NCBI RefSeq assembly: GCF_018390535.1
Contig: NZ_JAHBBW010000015.1
Span: 44,639-108,638, forward strand
DNA length: 64,000 nucleotides
Direction of reading: 5' to 3'
Source of the DNA: Bacteroides propionicigenes
GTDB taxonomy: Bacteria; Bacteroidota; Bacteroidia; Bacteroidales; Bacteroidaceae
The translations under genes were made by a program, and so were the position numbers. The notes beneath the pieces are model-generated. The model did no database searches. It was given only the letters and a program-made list of their open reading frames with translations, and was not told the origin of the DNA. Shown here in pieces: positions 8,333-16,732 of the stretch. The number at the start of each line of letters is the position of its first letter. Within the stretch, counting starts at the first letter, position 1.

Positions 8333-9703
8333 ATGAGAAAGAGATTGTTGATTCTTTCAACTTTAGTGTTGCTTGCAGCAGGCGCTTCGGCACAACAGGA
8401 TACGTTGAAGTATCGTATTAGTTTAAGAGACAAGGCGGCCACCGCTTATTCGTTGGAACGTCCGGAACAGTTCCTTTCACAAAAGGCTATTGAAAGGCGC
8501 CGGAAACAAAATCTGGCAATTGATTCCACCGATTTGCCCGTTTGCCGCAAATATGTCGATGAGATACGCAGGCAGGGGGTAAATGTGATTGTCACCGGTA
8601 AATGGGAGAATTTTGTCACAGTTTCCTGCAACGACTCTGCCTTGATAGACCGTATTGCGGCATTGCCGTTTGTACGCACTGCGGAGAAAGTGTGGACCGC
8701 CCCGAAAACAAAGGGAGAGATGATGTCTGCAACACGCGATTCGGTAGTCAATACCCCCAAAATATATACTGACAGCATTTATGGCCCCGCCATTACTCAA
8801 ATCCAGTTGAGCAATGGAGACAAATTGCATGATGCCGGGTTCAAGGGACAAGGAATGACGATTGCCGTAATTGATGCCGGATTCCATAATCTGGACAAGA
8901 TAACGGCGATGCAGAATATCCGCGTTTTGGGAACGAAAGATTTTGTCAACCCTCAGGCGGATTTGTTTGCCGAAAGCAGTCATGGGATGAGTGTGCTTTC
9001 CTGTATTGGTATGAACCGGCCGGGAATAATGACGGGAACTGCACCCGAGGCCTCTTTCTGGCTGCTTCGCAGTGAGGATGAATATTCAGAGAATCTGGTG
9101 GAACAGGATTATTGGGCGGCGGCTGTTGAGTTTGCCGACAGTGTAGGGGTGGATGTGATCAATACCTCTTTGGGATATTATGCTTTCGATGATAAGTCGA
9201 AAAACTATAAATACCGCGATTTGGACGGACACCATGCCTTGATGTCCCGTCAGGCATCACGCATTGCCGATAAGGGCATGGTGTTGGTGTGCAGTGCGGG
9301 TAATTCGGGAATGGGTTCTTGGAAGAAAATAACTCCGCCGGGAGACGCCGAGAATGTGTTGACGGTAGGCGCTGTGAATAAGCGGGCGTTGCTGGCTCCG
9401 TTCTCTTCTATCGGCAATACCGCCGACAACCGGATTAAACCGGATGTAGTGGCTGTAGGTGAGGGGTCGGACGTAATCCGTACGGACGGCAATCAGGGTA
9501 AGGCGAACGGGACTTCTTTCTCTTCGCCTATCATGTGCGGTATGGTAGCTTGTTTATGGCAGGCATGCCCCAAGCTGACTGCGAAAGAACTGATTGAACT
9601 GGTCCGCTCTTCCGGTGACCGTGCCGATTGTCCGGATAATATCTACGGTTACGGTGTACCGGATATTTGGAAAGCGTATAATAGTTACAAGCAAAAGAAG
9701 TAA
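8333..9703 (+). CDS. S8 family serine peptidase (subtilisin-like), exported
   Basis: A 456-residue secreted protease. A signal peptide ends near ASAQQ (residue 21), followed by an inhibitor-like prodomain to about residue 150. The catalytic triad is complete: Asp in VIDAGFHNLD, His in SSHGMSVLSC and Ser in NGTSFSSPIMCGM. The oxyanion Asn is in SAGNSGMG. There is no C-terminal sorting domain, so it is probably periplasmic or released by the general route. It lies 30 bp downstream of mnmA and 41 bp upstream of xseA. The substrate is unknown. Confidence 0.9.
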   Translation: MRKRLLILSTLVLLAAGASAQQDTLKYRISLRDKAATAYSLERPEQFLSQKAIERRRKQNLAIDSTDLPVCRKYVDEIRRQGVNVIVTGKWENFVTVSCNDSALIDRIAALPFVRTAEKVWTAPKTKGEMMSATRDSVVNTPKIYTDSIYGPAITQIQLSNGDKLHDAGFKGQGMTIAVIDAGFHNLDKITAMQNIRVLGTKDFVNPQADLFAESSHGMSVLSCIGMNRPGIMTGTAPEASFWLLRSEDEYSENLVEQDYWAAAVEFADSVGVDVINTSLGYYAFDDKSKNYKYRDLDGHHALMSRQASRIADKGMVLVCSAGNSGMGSWKKITPPGDAENVLTVGAVNKRALLAPFSSIGNTADNRIKPDVVAVGEGSDVIRTDGNQGKANGTSFSSPIMCGMVACLWQACPKLTAKELIELVRSSGDRADCPDNIYGYGVPDIWKAYNSYKQKK

Positions 9704-9744
9704 AAAAACAGAAGCCCTCAACCATATACTTTATCTTTAAAAAC

Positions 9745-10992
9745 ATGGATGCATTATCACTATACGACCTGAATGCCCTGGTGCGCCGCAGCTTGGAGCA
9801 ATGCCTGCCCGACACCTATTGGATACAGGCGGAGCTAAGTGATGTGCGCACCAACAGCACCGGGCATTGCTATCTGGAGTTTGTGCAGAAAGACCCTCGC
9901 AGCAACAACCTGATAGCCAAAGCGAGAGGAACGGTCTGGTCGAATGTATTCCGCCTGTTGAAACCCTATTTTGAAGAAGCTACGGGGCAGGCTTTCGTGT
10001 CGGGCATCAAGGTGTTGGTGCAGGTCACCGTCAGCTTTCATGAACTTTACGGGTACAGCCTTACGGTGCAGGACATAGACCCTACTTATACCGTGGGCGA
10101 CATGGCACGCCGGCGCAAGGAGATTCTGAAACAGTTGGAAGAAGAAGGGGTGCTTACGTTGAATAAAGAGCTGGCAATGCCCCGCTTGCCGCAACGCATT
10201 GCCGTTATTTCTTCGTCAACCGCTGCCGGATACGGTGACTTTTGCCATCAGTTGCAGAATAATGCGAGGGGTTTTTACTTCCATACGGAACTTTTTCCGG
10301 CGTTGATGCAAGGTGAGCGTGTAGAGGAGTCTGTCCTGGCCGCTTTGGATAAGATAAATTCTCGCTTGGATAGTTTTGATGCAGTAGTTATCATCCGGGG
10401 CGGTGGAGCCACTTCCGACCTTTCCGGTTTTGATACTTATCTGCTTGCAGCGGCTTGCGCGCAGTTTCCCCTACCTGTCATAACGGGCATCGGACATGAG
10501 CGCGACGATACAGTGCTCGATTCTGTCGCCCATACCCGTGTCAAGACTCCTACTGCGGCTGCGGAATTCCTGATAGATTGTATGAATGATGCGGCCGATG
10601 AACTGGATGTGTTGGCTGACCGTCTGTATGGAGGGGTTCAAAGCCTGTTGTCACAAGAGTATCAAAAATTGGCGTCGTACAAAAACCGTATTCCTTCTGC
10701 CGCTTACAGGTACATATCGGATGCGAAATTTGCGTTGCTTGCAGAGAGGAAAGATATGGCGCAGGCTGTGACATCTTCTTTGTCCGGTCATCGTCATCGG
10801 TTGGAATTATTGCAACAACGGCTGGCAGACGCTTCGCCCGAGAAACAACTGGCACGCGGCTACAGCATCACGTTGAAAAACGGGAAAGTTGTAAAGAACG
10901 CTTCTCTCTTGAATGAGGGAGATGAAATCATTACCCGCCTGCATAAGGGGGAAATCACTTCAATAGTAACCAATGAATCGTCAAAAAAATAA
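9745..10992 (+). CDS. xseA: Exodeoxyribonuclease VII large subunit
   Basis: Catalytic subunit of exonuclease VII, which degrades single-stranded DNA from both ends. The 415-residue protein has an N-terminal OB-fold (residues 1-110, SLYDLNALVRRSLEQ at the start). The catalytic core contains AVISSSTAAGYGDF, VVIIRGGGATSDLSGFD and ITGIGHERDDTVLDSVAHTR. A coiled-coil region and a C-terminal tail with ARGYSITLKNGKVV follow. The stop codon lies inside the 5' end of xseB, so the two subunits are translationally linked. Confidence 0.96.
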   Translation: MDALSLYDLNALVRRSLEQCLPDTYWIQAELSDVRTNSTGHCYLEFVQKDPRSNNLIAKARGTVWSNVFRLLKPYFEEATGQAFVSGIKVLVQVTVSFHELYGYSLTVQDIDPTYTVGDMARRRKEILKQLEEEGVLTLNKELAMPRLPQRIAVISSSTAAGYGDFCHQLQNNARGFYFHTELFPALMQGERVEESVLAALDKINSRLDSFDAVVIIRGGGATSDLSGFDTYLLAAACAQFPLPVITGIGHERDDTVLDSVAHTRVKTPTAAAEFLIDCMNDAADELDVLADRLYGGVQSLLSQEYQKLASYKNRIPSAAYRYISDAKFALLAERKDMAQAVTSSLSGHRHRLELLQQRLADASPEKQLARGYSITLKNGKVVKNASLLNEGDEIITRLHKGEITSIVTNESSKK

Positions 10993-10999
10993 TAGCCCT

Positions 11000-11215
11000 A
11001 TGTCTACACCCAAGAAAAAAGAAACGTATTCCCAAGCGATAGAACGGCTGGAGAAAATTGTAAGCCAAATAGACAATAATGAACTGGAAATTGATGCGCT
11101 TGCCGAAAAAATTAAAGAGGCGAACGAAATAATTGCGTTTTGCAGTGACAAACTGACGAAAGCTGACAGGGAAATTAAAAAATTACTGGCGGAGAAGCGG
11201 GAATGTGAAGAATAA
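11000..11215 (+). CDS. xseB: Exodeoxyribonuclease VII small subunit
   Basis: A 71-residue small subunit with the helical-hairpin signature TYSQAIERLEKIVSQIDN and KEANEIIAFCSDKL. It stabilises the XseA complex. Two starts are possible. ATG 11000 gives MSTPKKKETYSQAIERL and begins 7 bp after the xseA stop. ATG 10973 adds nine residues and overlaps xseA. The later start is preferred because homologues begin close to the TYSQA segment. Confidence 0.92.
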   Translation: MSTPKKKETYSQAIERLEKIVSQIDNNELEIDALAEKIKEANEIIAFCSDKLTKADREIKKLLAEKRECEE

Positions 11216-11267
11216 AAACTATTTTTGTTGCTGATTGTACATAGTAGCAACTAATATTTTAAGAGAT

Positions 11268-12287
11268 ATGAAAGAACTGGATTGGGCTAATCTGCCGTTC
11301 GGCTATATGAAGACAGATTACAATGTGAGAATTTACTATCGTAATGAACAGTGGGGCGCATTGGAAGTATGCAGCGAGGAAACCATTCCCATGCATATGG
11401 CTGCCACTTGTCTGCACTATGGCCAGGAGGCATTTGAAGGCTTAAAGGCATTCCGTGGCAAAGACGGCAAGGTGCGTATCTTCCGTTTGGAAGAGAATGC
11501 GGCGCGTTTGCAGTCTACCTGTCGGGGCATCCTGATGCCAGAACTGCCGACAGAACGCTTTAAAGAGGCTATCCTTAATGTTGTGAAGCTGAATGAACGT
11601 TTTATTCCGCCTTACGAATCGGGAGCTTCCCTGTATATCCGTCCGTTGCTGATTGGTACGGGAGCACAAGTTGGAGTGCATCCGGCAAAAGAATATCTGT
11701 TTGTGGTATTTGTAACACCGGTAGGCCCTTACTTCAAGGGGGGATTCTCAACTAATCCGTACGTTATTATTCGCGAGTTCGACCGCGCCGCACCTTTGGG
11801 TACAGGTATCTATAAGGTAGGCGGTAACTACGCCGCCAGCCTGCGTGCCAATAAGAAAGCGCACGATTTGGGTTATGCTTGCGAGTTCTATCTGGATGCC
11901 AAGGAAAAGAAGTACATCGATGAATGCGGTGCTGCCAATTTCTTCGGTATCAAAGACAATACATACATCACTCCGAAGTCTACTTCTATCCTTCCGTCCA
12001 TTACCAACAAGAGTCTGATGCAATTGGCGGAGGATATGGGCATGAAGGTGGAACGCCGTCCGGTTCCGGAAGAAGAGCTGCTGACTTTTGAGGAAGCGGG
12101 CGCTTGCGGTACTGCTGCCGTTATCAGTCCGATAGAACGCATTGACGATGTGGAGAACGGCAAGTCGTACGTGATTGCCAAAGATGGAAAGCCGGGACCT
12201 GTTTGTACGAAGTTGTATAATAAGCTGCGTGCCATTCAATACGGTGACGAACCCGATACGCATGGTTGGGTAACTATCGTAGAATAA
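11268..12287 (+). CDS. ilvE: Branched-chain amino acid aminotransferase
   Basis: A PLP enzyme that interconverts Leu, Ile and Val with their 2-oxo acids. From the ATG at 11268 the product is 339 residues. An upstream in-frame TTG (11235) is less likely. Class IV aminotransferase features are visible: QEAFEGLKAFRGKDG, the PLP-lysine segment GTGIYKVGGNYAAS, and the C-terminal ECGAANFFGI and EEAGACGTAAVISP motifs. It starts 52 bp after xseB and has an AGAGAT-like purine stretch before the start. Confidence 0.94.
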   Translation: MKELDWANLPFGYMKTDYNVRIYYRNEQWGALEVCSEETIPMHMAATCLHYGQEAFEGLKAFRGKDGKVRIFRLEENAARLQSTCRGILMPELPTERFKEAILNVVKLNERFIPPYESGASLYIRPLLIGTGAQVGVHPAKEYLFVVFVTPVGPYFKGGFSTNPYVIIREFDRAAPLGTGIYKVGGNYAASLRANKKAHDLGYACEFYLDAKEKKYIDECGAANFFGIKDNTYITPKSTSILPSITNKSLMQLAEDMGMKVERRPVPEEELLTFEEAGACGTAAVISPIERIDDVENGKSYVIAKDGKPGPVCTKLYNKLRAIQYGDEPDTHGWVTIVE

Positions 12288-12290
12288 CGC

Positions 12291-13097
12291 ATGAGCGTAA
12301 AGATTACAACCCTTGTCGAGAATTCGGTTTACGGCAAGGGACTACAGGGAGAGCACGGGCTTTCCCTGCTTGTTGATACGGGCGGACATCGCCTGCTGTT
12401 TGACACGGGGTCTTCCGACCTCTTTATGCGCAATGCCCGGATACTTGGGATTGATTTAAAGGAAGTGGATTTCTTGGTGCTGTCGCATGGACATCGTGAC
12501 CATACAGGCGGGTTGCATCACTTTCTCAGAGTGAACCGGACGGCTAAGGTAGTCTGTAAGAAAGAACTTTTCATTCCGAAGTTCAAAGAAGAACGTGAAA
12601 ACGGCGTGCTGCATCCTGATGCGTTGGATAGTGCGCGCTTCCGTTTTGTAGACGAGGTCACCGAGTTGTGCTCCGGGGTGTTTGTTTTTCCGCAGTTGCC
12701 CGTTACGGATGAGGGCGATACGCATTTTGAACACTTCTTCACGTTGGCGGAAGGGAGAAAAGAAGCTGATACTTTTGCGGATGAACTGGCATTGGTGCTG
12801 AAGCAAGCTGATGAAGTGTCTGTTTTGAGCGCCTGTTCGCATCGGGGAATTACGAATATCATCCGCACGGTGCAGGAATATTTTCCGCAGGCATCGTTGA
12901 AGCTGGTATTGGGCGGTTTTCATATCCGCAATACTGCAAAAGAGAAATTTGATGTGATAGCCCGTTTCTTTGAAAGCCATTTGCCGCAACGGCTGGGCGT
13001 TTGTCATTGTACGGGTATTGATAAATATGCATTGTTTCATCAATGCTTTGGCGACCGGGCTTTTTATAACTATACCGGTCGGGTAGAAATACTTTAA
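12291..13097 (+). CDS. MBL-fold metallo-hydrolase (COG1237-like)
   Basis: A 268-residue cytosolic metallo-beta-lactamase-fold protein. The HxHxDH motif is present in LVLSHGHRDHTGGLHHF (about residues 64-75), and later metal ligands occur in SACSHRGITNII and LGGFHI. It resembles proteins annotated as dihydropterin-type ribofuranosylaminobenzene phosphate synthases, but that name is an inherited archaeal annotation and is not safe here. It starts 3 bp after ilvE and is followed by trmB after 9 bp, so the three are probably one transcript. Confidence 0.83.
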   Translation: MSVKITTLVENSVYGKGLQGEHGLSLLVDTGGHRLLFDTGSSDLFMRNARILGIDLKEVDFLVLSHGHRDHTGGLHHFLRVNRTAKVVCKKELFIPKFKEERENGVLHPDALDSARFRFVDEVTELCSGVFVFPQLPVTDEGDTHFEHFFTLAEGRKEADTFADELALVLKQADEVSVLSACSHRGITNIIRTVQEYFPQASLKLVLGGFHIRNTAKEKFDVIARFFESHLPQRLGVCHCTGIDKYALFHQCFGDRAFYNYTGRVEIL

Positions 13098-13106
13098 TAC
13101 ATACGA

Positions 13107-13865
13107 ATGGGAAAGAATAAATTAGAGAAGTTTGCCGATATGGCGAGTTATCCGCACGTTTTTGAATACCCGTACTCGGCAGTGGACAATGTTCCGTTTG
13201 ACATGAGAGGGAACTGGCATCAACAGTTTTTCAAGAACAATCATCCGGTTGTGCTGGAACTGGGTTGCGGACGTGGAGAATACACAGTAGGGCTGGGACG
13301 TATGTTCCCCGACAAGAACTTCATCGGGGTGGATATAAAAGGAGCGCGTATGTGGACGGGAGCCACCGAATCTCTGGAGTCGGGCATGAAGAATGTCGCT
13401 TTTCTGCGTACCAACATCGAAATAATAGACCGCTTCTTCGCACCGGGCGAGGTGAGCGAGATATGGCTCACATTCTCTGACCCGCAGATGAAAAAAGCCA
13501 CCAAGCGCCTTACGTCCACTTACTTTATGGAGCGTTACCGCAAGTTCCTGAAAGACGGCGGCACCATTCACGTAAAGACCGACAGCAACTTTATGTTTAC
13601 CTATACCAAATATATGATAGAGAAGAACGGACTTCCGGTAGAGTTTATCACCGACGACCTCTATCATTCCGGTCTGGTGGATGACATCCTCGGTATTCGC
13701 ACCTATTATGAACAACAGTGGCTGGATCGCGGTTTAACCATAAAGTACATCAAGTTCAGGCTTCCCCAATGCGGAGAGCTGCAAGAACCCGATGTAGAAA
13801 TAGAGTTGGACGAGTATCGCAGCTACAACCGCAGCAAGCGCAGCGGTCTTCAAACCGGCAAATAA
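13107..13865 (+). CDS. trmB: tRNA (guanine-N7-)-methyltransferase
   Basis: TrmB makes m7G46 in the variable loop of tRNAs using SAM. The 252-residue protein has the SAM-binding motif [19 protein letters not shown]. The acidic loop [12 protein letters not shown] and the substrate motif [17 protein letters not shown] are also present (the family usually has FPDPWPKKRH-type sequence here, and the Bacteroidetes form differs in this way). The C-terminus is basic ([10 protein letters not shown]). It lies 9 bp behind the MBL gene. Confidence 0.93.
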   Translation: MGKNKLEKFADMASYPHVFEYPYSAVDNVPFDMRGNWHQQFFKNNHPVVLELGCGRGEYTVGLGRMFPDKNFIGVDIKGARMWTGATESLESGMKNVAFLRTNIEIIDRFFAPGEVSEIWLTFSDPQMKKATKRLTSTYFMERYRKFLKDGGTIHVKTDSNFMFTYTKYMIEKNGLPVEFITDDLYHSGLVDDILGIRTYYEQQWLDRGLTIKYIKFRLPQCGELQEPDVEIELDEYRSYNRSKRSGLQTGK

Positions 13866-13869
13866 ACAG

Positions 13870-13913
13870 GGACTATCAAATAGTAAATAGTAAATCGTAA
13901 AATAGTAAATAAC
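13870..13913. repeat. Short tandem-like repeat upstream of the Mrp gene
   Basis: The 48-bp gap holds three spaced copies of ATAGTAAAT and a related TCGTAAA. It is probably low-complexity intergenic sequence with no assigned role. Confidence 0.5.
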
Positions 13914-15014
13914 ATGACTCTCTATCCTAAATTGATTTTGGATGCACTGGCAACAGTGCGCTATCCCGGCAACAAGAAGAACCTTGTTGAGGCGGAAATG
14001 GTTGCCGATAATTTGCGTATTGACGGGATGAAAGTCAGTTTCTCGCTGGTTTTTGAGAAGCCGACCGATCCCTTTATGAAGTCAATGGTAAAGGCTGCTG
14101 AAACAGCAATACATACCTATGTCTCACCGGAAGTGGAAGTGACGATTGCCACCGAAAGCCGTCAGGCTGCACGGCCGGAGGTGGGCAAACTGTTGCCGCA
14201 GGTGAAGAATATAATTGGCGTGTCTTCCGGTAAAGGCGGTGTGGGCAAGTCTACCGTTTCCGCCAATCTGGCGGTTTCTTTGGCTAAGTTGGGTTATAAG
14301 GTAGGTTTGCTGGATGCCGATATCTTCGGACCTTCCATGCCCAAGATGTTTCAGGTGGAAGATGCCCGCCCGTATGCCGAGAACATCGGCGGACGTGATT
14401 TGATTGTGCCTATTGAAAAATACGGTATCAAACTGCTGTCTATCGGTTTCTTCGTAGATCCCGACCAAGCTACCCTATGGCGCGGCGGTATGGCAAGCAA
14501 TGCGCTGAAACAGTTGATAGCCGATGCCGACTGGGGTGAACTGGATTATTTCCTGATAGACCTTCCGCCCGGAACCAGCGATATTCATCTTACCGTAGTG
14601 CAGACACTTGCCATGACCGGGGCTATCGTTGTCAGCACACCGCAGGCGGTGGCTTTGGCGGATGCCCGTAAAGGCATCAACATGTTTACGAATGATAAGG
14701 TGAACGTGCCTATTCTCGGTCTGGTAGAAAATATGGCTTGGTTTACCCCTGCTGAACTTCCGGAGAACAAGTACTATATCTTTGGTAAAGAAGGAGCCAA
14801 GAAACTTGCGGAGGATATGAATGTTCCGCTATTGGGACAGATTCCTATCGTGCAGAGTATCTGCGAGAGTGGGGACAAGGGTACTCCCGTAGCTTTGGAT
14901 GAGAATACGGTGACAGGACGCGCCTTCTTGCAATTGGCGGCAGCCGTTGTCCGTCAGGTAGACCGTCGGAATATGGAAATGGCGCCTACCAAGATTGTAG
15001 AGACACATAAGTAA
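13914..15014 (+). CDS. Mrp/ApbC-type ATPase, putative Fe-S cluster carrier
   Basis: A 366-residue P-loop ATPase of the Mrp/NBP35 family, implicated in Fe-S cluster assembly or transfer. It has an N-terminal MIP18-like (DUF59) domain (about residues 1-90). The deviant Walker A is [19 protein letters not shown], followed by [15 protein letters not shown] and [18 protein letters not shown]. The usual CxxC between the Walker region and the C-terminus is not visible: the segment after LVENMAWF reads [14 protein letters not shown]. This differs from the enterobacterial form, in which the Cys pair binds the cluster. Confidence 0.9.
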   Translation: MTLYPKLILDALATVRYPGNKKNLVEAEMVADNLRIDGMKVSFSLVFEKPTDPFMKSMVKAAETAIHTYVSPEVEVTIATESRQAARPEVGKLLPQVKNIIGVSSGKGGVGKSTVSANLAVSLAKLGYKVGLLDADIFGPSMPKMFQVEDARPYAENIGGRDLIVPIEKYGIKLLSIGFFVDPDQATLWRGGMASNALKQLIADADWGELDYFLIDLPPGTSDIHLTVVQTLAMTGAIVVSTPQAVALADARKGINMFTNDKVNVPILGLVENMAWFTPAELPENKYYIFGKEGAKKLAEDMNVPLLGQIPIVQSICESGDKGTPVALDENTVTGRAFLQLAAAVVRQVDRRNMEMAPTKIVETHK

Positions 15015-15050
15015 AAAATACCCGTATTATTAACTTTGAATTTGAAAAGC

Positions 15051-16598
15051 ATGAAGAGTTTAAAGGTATTGCTTTTTGGAATATGCATTGCATTGTGCGC
15101 ATGTTCGTCGCAGACATCTGCTGTGCATACCAATGACAAGGGAACTCAATGGCAATGGGAAAACGGAACGATTGTTGTTGAAACTCCCCAGCGTCCGGCA
15201 GACCGGAAGAGCGTGGTAGGGCTGGCACTTCCTAAAATGGAAGTGGTACGCGTAGGATTTGTCGGTCTGGGTATGCGTGGTCCCGGAGCGGTAGAACGTT
15301 TTACCCATATCCCCGGAACGCAAGTTGTGGCACTTTGTGATTACGAACAGGAGCGTGCGGATAAGTGCCAGAAATATCTGGAACGGGCTTCTATGCCGAA
15401 AGCTGCCGTATATTCCGGTGAAAAGGGCTATGAAGAACTGTGTAAGCGTGATGATATAGACTTGGTTTATATCGCTACCGACTGGTTGCATCATTTCCCC
15501 GTAGCCATGTGTGCTATGGAGAATGGAAAGAATGTGGCTATCGAAGTTCCTTCCGCTATGAATCTGAAAGAGTGCTGGGATTTGATTAACATGAGTGAGA
15601 AGACTCGCAAGCACTGTATGATTCTGGAGAACTGCTGCTACGACTGGTTTGAAATGAATACGCTGAACATGACACAACATGGTGTGTTCGGTGAAGTGAT
15701 TCGTGCACAAGGTGCGTATATCCATAATCTGAGTCCGTTTTGGAATCATTACTGGAAAGACGGCGAGGGTGACAAACTGGGTTGGCGTCTGGACTATAAC
15801 ATGAGACATCGCGGTGACGTGTATGCCACTCATGGTCTTGGCCCTGTGGCGCAGGCACTTGATATTCACCGAGGAGACCGTATGCAGACCTTAGTTGCTA
15901 TGGATACTAAATCGATAGTAGGAAAGTCTTTGGTTGAGGCAAGAACGGACTCCGCTTGCAATAACTTCCGCAACGGTGATCACACTACGACATTAATCCG
16001 TACTGCTAACGGTAAAGTAATTGAAATACAGCATAATGTTATGACACCACAGCCATACAACCGCTTGTATCAACTGACCGGCTCAAAAGGATTTGCCAAT
16101 AAATATCCCGTAGAAGGCTACGCGCTTGATGCCGACCAACTGGCAGCTTCGGGTGTGGAGCCTAAGGTGGACGACCTGAATTCACATGGTTTCTTGCCGA
16201 AGGCGGAGATGGAAGCGCTTGTCGCTAAATACCAGCATCCTATCTTGAAGAAATACGGTGATATGGCGAAAGAAGTGGGCGGTCACGGCGGTATGGACTT
16301 TATCATGGATAGCCGTTTGGTTTATTGCCTGCAAAACGGTTTGCCTTTGGATATGGATGTATACGATTTGGCGGAATGGTGCTGTCTGGCAGAGTTGGGT
16401 GAGCTTTCTATGGACAACAATTGTGCTCCGGTGGCATTTCCCGATTTTACCCGTGGCGAGTGGAACGTTGTGAAGGGGTATAAGCATGCTTATGCAAGCC
16501 CGGAAGAGGAAGCCGTTACAATGAAAAAGGCGAAAGCGTTTACGGCTGAATTGAAAGAACAAGGCGCTAAAGAATGGGCACAGGCTGAAAAGAAGTAA
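15051..16598 (+). CDS. Gfo/Idh/MocA family oxidoreductase, GH109-like lipoprotein
   Basis: From the ATG at 15051 the product is 515 residues. A lipobox-like segment is seen (IALCACSS, Cys near residue 18). The NAD-binding Rossmann motif is VRVGFVGLGMRGPGAVER, followed by EVPSAMNLKECWDLI. The C-terminal half contains YDWFEMNTLNMTQHGVFGE and HGLGPVAQALDIHRGDR, as seen in GH109-type proteins. GH109 enzymes remove alpha-GalNAc using a bound NAD, but many relatives are untested, so the glycosidase role is inferred. An upstream TTG (15036) is a poorer start. No partner genes point to a substrate. Confidence 0.83.
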   Translation: MKSLKVLLFGICIALCACSSQTSAVHTNDKGTQWQWENGTIVVETPQRPADRKSVVGLALPKMEVVRVGFVGLGMRGPGAVERFTHIPGTQVVALCDYEQERADKCQKYLERASMPKAAVYSGEKGYEELCKRDDIDLVYIATDWLHHFPVAMCAMENGKNVAIEVPSAMNLKECWDLINMSEKTRKHCMILENCCYDWFEMNTLNMTQHGVFGEVIRAQGAYIHNLSPFWNHYWKDGEGDKLGWRLDYNMRHRGDVYATHGLGPVAQALDIHRGDRMQTLVAMDTKSIVGKSLVEARTDSACNNFRNGDHTTTLIRTANGKVIEIQHNVMTPQPYNRLYQLTGSKGFANKYPVEGYALDADQLAASGVEPKVDDLNSHGFLPKAEMEALVAKYQHPILKKYGDMAKEVGGHGGMDFIMDSRLVYCLQNGLPLDMDVYDLAEWCCLAELGELSMDNNCAPVAFPDFTRGEWNVVKGYKHAYASPEEEAVTMKKAKAFTAELKEQGAKEWAQAEKK

Positions 16599-16613
16599 TT
16601 ACTTGTCAATGAT

Positions 16614-16712
16614 AACAGGTGACCTTTCCGGAAACCTGTCTGATGATAAAAAGGTGTATTACAACTTGAACTATCCTATGGGATGTTCAGTATTGTAATA
16701 CACCTCTTTATA
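16614..16712. terminator. Double hairpin between convergent genes
   Basis: The first hairpin is ACAGGT...ACCTGT around a TTTCCGGAAA palindrome (16615-16640). The second has a perfect 12-bp outer stem, ggtgtattacaa (16653-16664) with ttgtaatacacc (16693-16704), and an inner stem of GAAC/GTTC and ATCC/GGAT. It lies between the convergent GH109-like and TlpA-like genes and probably ends both transcripts. Confidence 0.65.
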
Positions 16713-16732
16713 TTGGTCTTTGTACGTTAAGC

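Noticed and set aside
13870..13913. ATAGTAAAT repeats as a regulatory array
   Set aside because: The copies are irregular and of low complexity; similar A+T repeats occur elsewhere in intergenic DNA (for example 46640-46680).
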